From JAICNR01 sp035699465 (GTDB lineage: Bacteria; Gemmatimonadota; Gemmatimonadetes; JACCXV01; JAHWKZ01): DNA of 8,761 bases. The notes beneath the pieces are model-generated. The model saw nothing but the letters and a program-made list of their open reading frames with translations. It did not search any database and had not been told where the DNA came from. A program made the translations under genes and the position numbers. Location: contig DASSPT010000102.1 in NCBI GenBank assembly GCA_035699465.1, forward strand, positions 1 through 8,761, written 5' to 3'. This document shows, piece after piece, positions 6,314 to 8,761 of the stretch (positions within the stretch are counted from its first letter, which is position 1; the number at the start of each line of letters is the position of its first letter).

Positions 6314-6619
6314 ATGAAGGCGAAGGCGGTGGATTTCGTTTCGTTCAGCGTCACGGACATGGACAAGTCCGAGGCGTTCTACCGGGACGTGCTGGGCCTG
6401 GACGTGGAGGTCCAGCGCGGCGAGCGGGGCACCCGCGCCTCAGGCTACATGGAGCTCGACGCCGGCGGCGTGGCGATCGGTCTCGTAGCTATGCCGCAGA
6501 CGCACCCCAACGCCGTCGTGGCATTCGCGGTCGACAGCGTCACGGACGCGGTCGAGGAACTCCGCGGCAAGGGCGTTCCCATCGCGGAAGGATGGGACGT
6601 TCGGCTAGCCGGTGCGTAA
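6314..6619 (+). CDS. Glyoxalase/VOC family protein, C-terminally truncated
   Basis: A 101-residue protein with the vicinal oxygen chelate fold start: VDFVSFSVTDMDKSEAFYRD (residues 6-25), then VLGLDV, and a second half-module VVAFAVDSVTDAVEELRGKG (68-87). Family members of this kind are usually about 120-130 residues and end in a strand with DPDGN and a metal-ligand glutamate or similar residue. Here the frame stops after EGWDVRLAGA, and no other frame downstream (6620-6716) restores the missing strand. The first usual metal-ligand position, often histidine in HVxLxV, is phenylalanine (F8). The protein may therefore be a non-metal VOC member, a degraded enzyme or a pseudogene. The ATG at 6314 has no strong ribosome binding site. 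It lies 40 bases after the tRNA and may be co-transcribed with it. Confidence 0.65.
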   Translation: MKAKAVDFVSFSVTDMDKSEAFYRDVLGLDVEVQRGERGTRASGYMELDAGGVAIGLVAMPQTHPNAVVAFAVDSVTDAVEELRGKGVPIAEGWDVRLAGA

Positions 6620-6677
6620 ACTGGTTGAGGTCGACCGCTGAAGCCTGCGGCCGCCTTTGGCGAGGAGCGATCAGTCA

Positions 6678-6707
6678 TTGACACACTGACGGTGAACACC
6701 CTACCCT
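6678..6707 (+). promoter_or_regulatory. Candidate sigma-70-like promoter of the di-heme oxidoreductase gene
   Basis: A perfect -35 TTGACA (6678-6683), an 18-base spacer and a TACCCT -10 (6702-6707). Transcription would begin near 6714, leaving a leader of about 60 bases before the TTG start at 6774. The surrounding gap (6620-6773) is less GC-rich than the flanking genes, as expected of a promoter region. The -10 is imperfect. Confidence 0.5.
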
Positions 6708-6756
6708 GATTGTACGTTGCAGTTCGCAACGCTATTCGTCCCCCCCATTTGGAAGC

Positions 6757-6768
6757 AGGAAGGAAGAG
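6757..6768 (+). promoter_or_regulatory. Shine-Dalgarno stretch deciding the TTG start at 6774
   Basis: AGGAAGGAAGAG precedes TTG 6774-6776 with a short gap. This supports that start over the more upstream TTG at 6717, which has no purine-rich site and would put charged residues ahead of the signal peptide. Confidence 0.6.
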
Positions 6769-6773
6769 CGAAC

Positions 6774-8426
6774 TTGACCGCGAAGAGACGCCGGCTTTTG
6801 TCGGCTGGAGCTTTCGTTGCGCTAGGGCTTCTCTCCATGGCGCGCTGCGCGTCCAGACCGGAGATGAGCGTCAGCGCGGACACGGGCGTCGGCGCGGATA
6901 CTACCTCTACTGCGGACACGGTTCCGGATCTTCCCGTCATTCGCCTGTCGGAGCGGCCCGCCTTTCCGCTCGAAGGCGGTCACCTCGAATCGAGCGCCAT
7001 CGCGGCGGGTGAGATGAGCTTCGAAGAGCTCTTCGAAGCCGGAGCGGACCTCTTCCATACTCCCTTCAACGGCCTGGACGGAGTGGGTGTCTCGCGGTTG
7101 CCCGACGGCACGGTGATTCCGCGCTTCAGCGTGGTTCCCGCCGGCGGTGGAGCGGGCGGCATGATCTCGTCCCAGTCGTGCGGCGAGTGCCACAACGCGC
7201 CGGTCGGGACCTCCGCCGGCCTCGCGACGACGAATCGAGCGAGCGATCCCGACAACGACGGGGTCCCGCCCTTCAACGTCCGTTCGACCACGTCCCTGTT
7301 CGGTGACGGGATCGTGCAGCTCCTGGCACAGGAGATCACCGAAGAGCTGCAATCGGCACGCGCCGAGGCGGAACAGGAGGCGACCGCCAACCCGGGAACT
7401 CCCGTCCGGCGGGCCCTGCGCTCCAAAGGCATCGACTACGGAGCGATCGTCGCGACCGCGGACCCCGGCGGCAACGTGACCTATGACCTGACGGGTGTTC
7501 GAGGTGTGGATCCGGATCTGGTCGTGCGCCCGATCGGCTGGAAGGGAGACGTGGCGACCGTGCGCGGCCCGGTCGTCGGCGCATCCGCGGGCCTCATGGG
7601 GATGCTGGCCGAAGAGCTCATCTGGTTTCCACCGCCAGAACGCGAATACGATCCCGATCCCGACGGCGACGGTGTGACCCGGGAGTTGTCGGTGGGAGAT
7701 GTCACGGCCATGACGATCTACACCGCGGCCCAGGAAACGCCTCAGTCCATCGAGAGGCTGGCGGATCTAGGGATGGTGGCCCGCCCCCACGAAACGGTCC
7801 TGGCGGAGATCGGGAGAGGTCGGACGACGTTCGAAGAGATCGGCTGCGCCGCCTGTCACATGCCGGAGCTCCGGCTGGAGAACACGGTGTTCGAAGAGCC
7901 GACGCTCCGCGGCAACGGCAACTACTACAACCGCCGATTGGCGGAGAAGGATCCTGGGTACGACCCCGAGCGGCCGTTCCGTTTCGACGTGCTGGTCGAC
8001 TCGCAGCCTCCTCGGGTGGAAGCCCACGCCGACGGTGGAGCGATCATCCGGATGTACGGCGACCTCAGGCGTCATAGCATGGGGCGGCACCTGGCGGACG
8101 CCGCGGTGCCCGAGGTCTCCATCACCGCGAACTTCGAGCCCGCGACGGTGGATGGCGAGGTCGTCGTGATCGCCCCGACGGCCTTCCTCACACCGGAGCT
8201 CTGGGGTGTGGGGAACACCGGGCCCTGGCTCCATGACGGCCGCGCGGGGACTCTGGAAGAAGCGATTCGGCTCCATGGTGAAGACGACCCCCCGCCGATA
8301 GGTGACCCGGGTCGCAGCGAAGCGCAGGAGGCGCGGGACGCCTTCGCCGCCCTGCCGGAGGAAAGCCGCCGGTCGCTGCTGACTTTCCTGACCAGCCTTC
8401 GAACCTTCTCGCCCGAGGACGATTGA
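6774..8426 (+). CDS. Exported di-heme c-type oxidoreductase (DHOR / thiol oxidoreductase family)
   Basis: A 550-residue protein from TTG 6774. The N terminus has the TAKRRR basic patch and a hydrophobic core (about residues 8-22) ending in SMARCAS. It is a signal peptide, possibly a lipoprotein signal with an odd Arg before Cys25. A Ser/Thr/Asp-rich linker (31-50) follows. Two c-type heme sites are seen: CGECH at 136-140 and CAACH at 358-362. The C-terminal family block LWGVGNTGPWLHDGR (476-490) with TLEEAIRLHG (493-502) is typical of the di-heme oxidoreductase family related to MauG and bacterial cytochrome c peroxidases. Two Asp-rich stretches, DPDNDG (158-163) and DPDPDGDG (293-300), could bind calcium. 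It should act outside the cytoplasmic membrane in electron transfer; the substrate is unknown. The downstream membrane protein starts 20 bases after it. Confidence 0.88.
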   Translation: MTAKRRRLLSAGAFVALGLLSMARCASRPEMSVSADTGVGADTTSTADTVPDLPVIRLSERPAFPLEGGHLESSAIAAGEMSFEELFEAGADLFHTPFNGLDGVGVSRLPDGTVIPRFSVVPAGGGAGGMISSQSCGECHNAPVGTSAGLATTNRASDPDNDGVPPFNVRSTTSLFGDGIVQLLAQEITEELQSARAEAEQEATANPGTPVRRALRSKGIDYGAIVATADPGGNVTYDLTGVRGVDPDLVVRPIGWKGDVATVRGPVVGASAGLMGMLAEELIWFPPPEREYDPDPDGDGVTRELSVGDVTAMTIYTAAQETPQSIERLADLGMVARPHETVLAEIGRGRTTFEEIGCAACHMPELRLENTVFEEPTLRGNGNYYNRRLAEKDPGYDPERPFRFDVLVDSQPPRVEAHADGGAIIRMYGDLRRHSMGRHLADAAVPEVSITANFEPATVDGEVVVIAPTAFLTPELWGVGNTGPWLHDGRAGTLEEAIRLHGEDDPPPIGDPGRSEAQEARDAFAALPEESRRSLLTFLTSLRTFSPEDD

Positions 8427-8446
8427 GGGGCGCGAGGTAGCAAGGG

Positions 8447-8761
8447 GTGGCCACCAAAGCGGTCGGGCCCGCTCCCTGGCAGCAACGAACCCGCGCCGTG
8501 CTCGTCGTCGGATACGTAGCCGCGATCGCCATCGGCCTCACGACGGACGCGCTGCCGCGGTTGGTCTGGACGATGCTTCTCCCTCTCCTCCCTGTTTCCA
8601 TCGTGGTCATGGGATTTCCGAACTGGCGTCGAATCTGCCCGCTCGCCTTCTTCGGCGAGCTGGGTCGGCTGCTCAACCGGGGAACGCAGCGGCGCGTTCC
8701 GAAGTGGTTCGAGCGGTGGTTCTTTCCCGTCACCTTCGGATTTCTGCTATCCATGCTGTTG
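8447..8761 (+). CDS. Polytopic membrane protein with WRRICP motif (3' end outside window)
   Basis: The first 105 codons are visible, from GTG 8447, with GAGG about 9 bases upstream and the frame open to the right edge. Hydrophobic segments lie at about residues 17-34 and 39-57, and a third starts near 93. Between the second and third is FPNWRRICPLAFFGELGR (57-74), followed by a basic loop NRGTQRRVPKWFERW. A tryptophan, basic pair and CP at the end of a membrane helix recalls membrane parts of polyferredoxin-like electron carriers (NapH/NosR/FixG relatives), but this is a weak resemblance and no iron-sulfur cluster motif is visible in this part. It follows the di-heme oxidoreductase by 20 bases, so the two probably form an operon and may exchange electrons across the membrane. 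I do not recognise a named family with certainty. Confidence 0.7.
   Translation, partial: MATKAVGPAPWQQRTRAVLVVGYVAAIAIGLTTDALPRLVWTMLLPLLPVSIVVMGFPNWRRICPLAFFGELGRLLNRGTQRRVPKWFERWFFPVTFGFLLSMLL

Noticed and set aside
6612..6636. Possible att-like partial copy of the tRNA T-arm after the VOC gene
   Set aside because: GGTTGAGGTCGAC resembles the tRNA segment GGTTGGGGGTTCGAC only with gaps and mismatches, and no integrase is present.
6717..6773. N-terminal extension of the di-heme oxidoreductase from TTG 6717
   Set aside because: No ribosome binding site, and it would place 19 extra residues ahead of a normal signal peptide. The TTG at 6774 has a purine-rich site just upstream.

Overview
This is a GC-rich, densely coded bacterial window of ordinary chromosomal character. 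No phage, transposase, CRISPR or plasmid genes are visible. The cyclase-TolB fusion, the secreted di-heme oxidoreductase, the CCA-encoded tRNA and the frequent GTG/TTG/CTG starts suggest a free-living Gram-negative-type bacterium of a GC-rich phylum (Gemmatimonadota, Acidobacteriota, Myxococcota or a candidate relative). The sequence alone does not settle which.

Layout. Positions 1-728 (minus) hold the 5' part of a class III nucleotide cyclase fused to a TolB-like domain; it runs off the left edge. Diverging from it on the plus strand is a translationally coupled pair, a DUF309 protein (810-1361) and an Hsp15/HslR-type S4 RNA-binding protein (1358-1762). These converge on a minus-strand cardiolipin synthase-type phospholipase D protein (1775-3058).

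Upstream of that lies a tight minus-strand operon. In transcription order it contains a 77-residue unknown protein (6089-5856), pseudouridine-5'-phosphate glycosidase PsuG (5859-4990), an MFS transporter (4985-3771) and a TrpF-like phosphoribosylanthranilate isomerase homologue (3774-3118). The genes overlap by 4 bases or are separated by 4 bases, and two of them appear to use unusual start codons (TTG, CTG). PsuG splits pseudouridine 5'-phosphate into ribose 5-phosphate and uracil. Its usual partner kinase PsuK is not in the window, and the TrpF-like protein sits away from any tryptophan gene. This is the most interesting unexplained combination here.

On the plus strand, a tRNA-Arg(TCG) at 6197-6273 is followed by a glyoxalase/VOC protein that lacks its C-terminal strand. 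A promoter-like sequence at 6678-6707 precedes an exported di-heme c-type oxidoreductase (6774-8426, two CxxCH sites). Closely behind it is the start of a polytopic membrane protein with a WRRICP motif (8447 to the right edge). The last two probably form a redox operon that continues beyond the window. No stretch longer than 300 bases lacks a gene.
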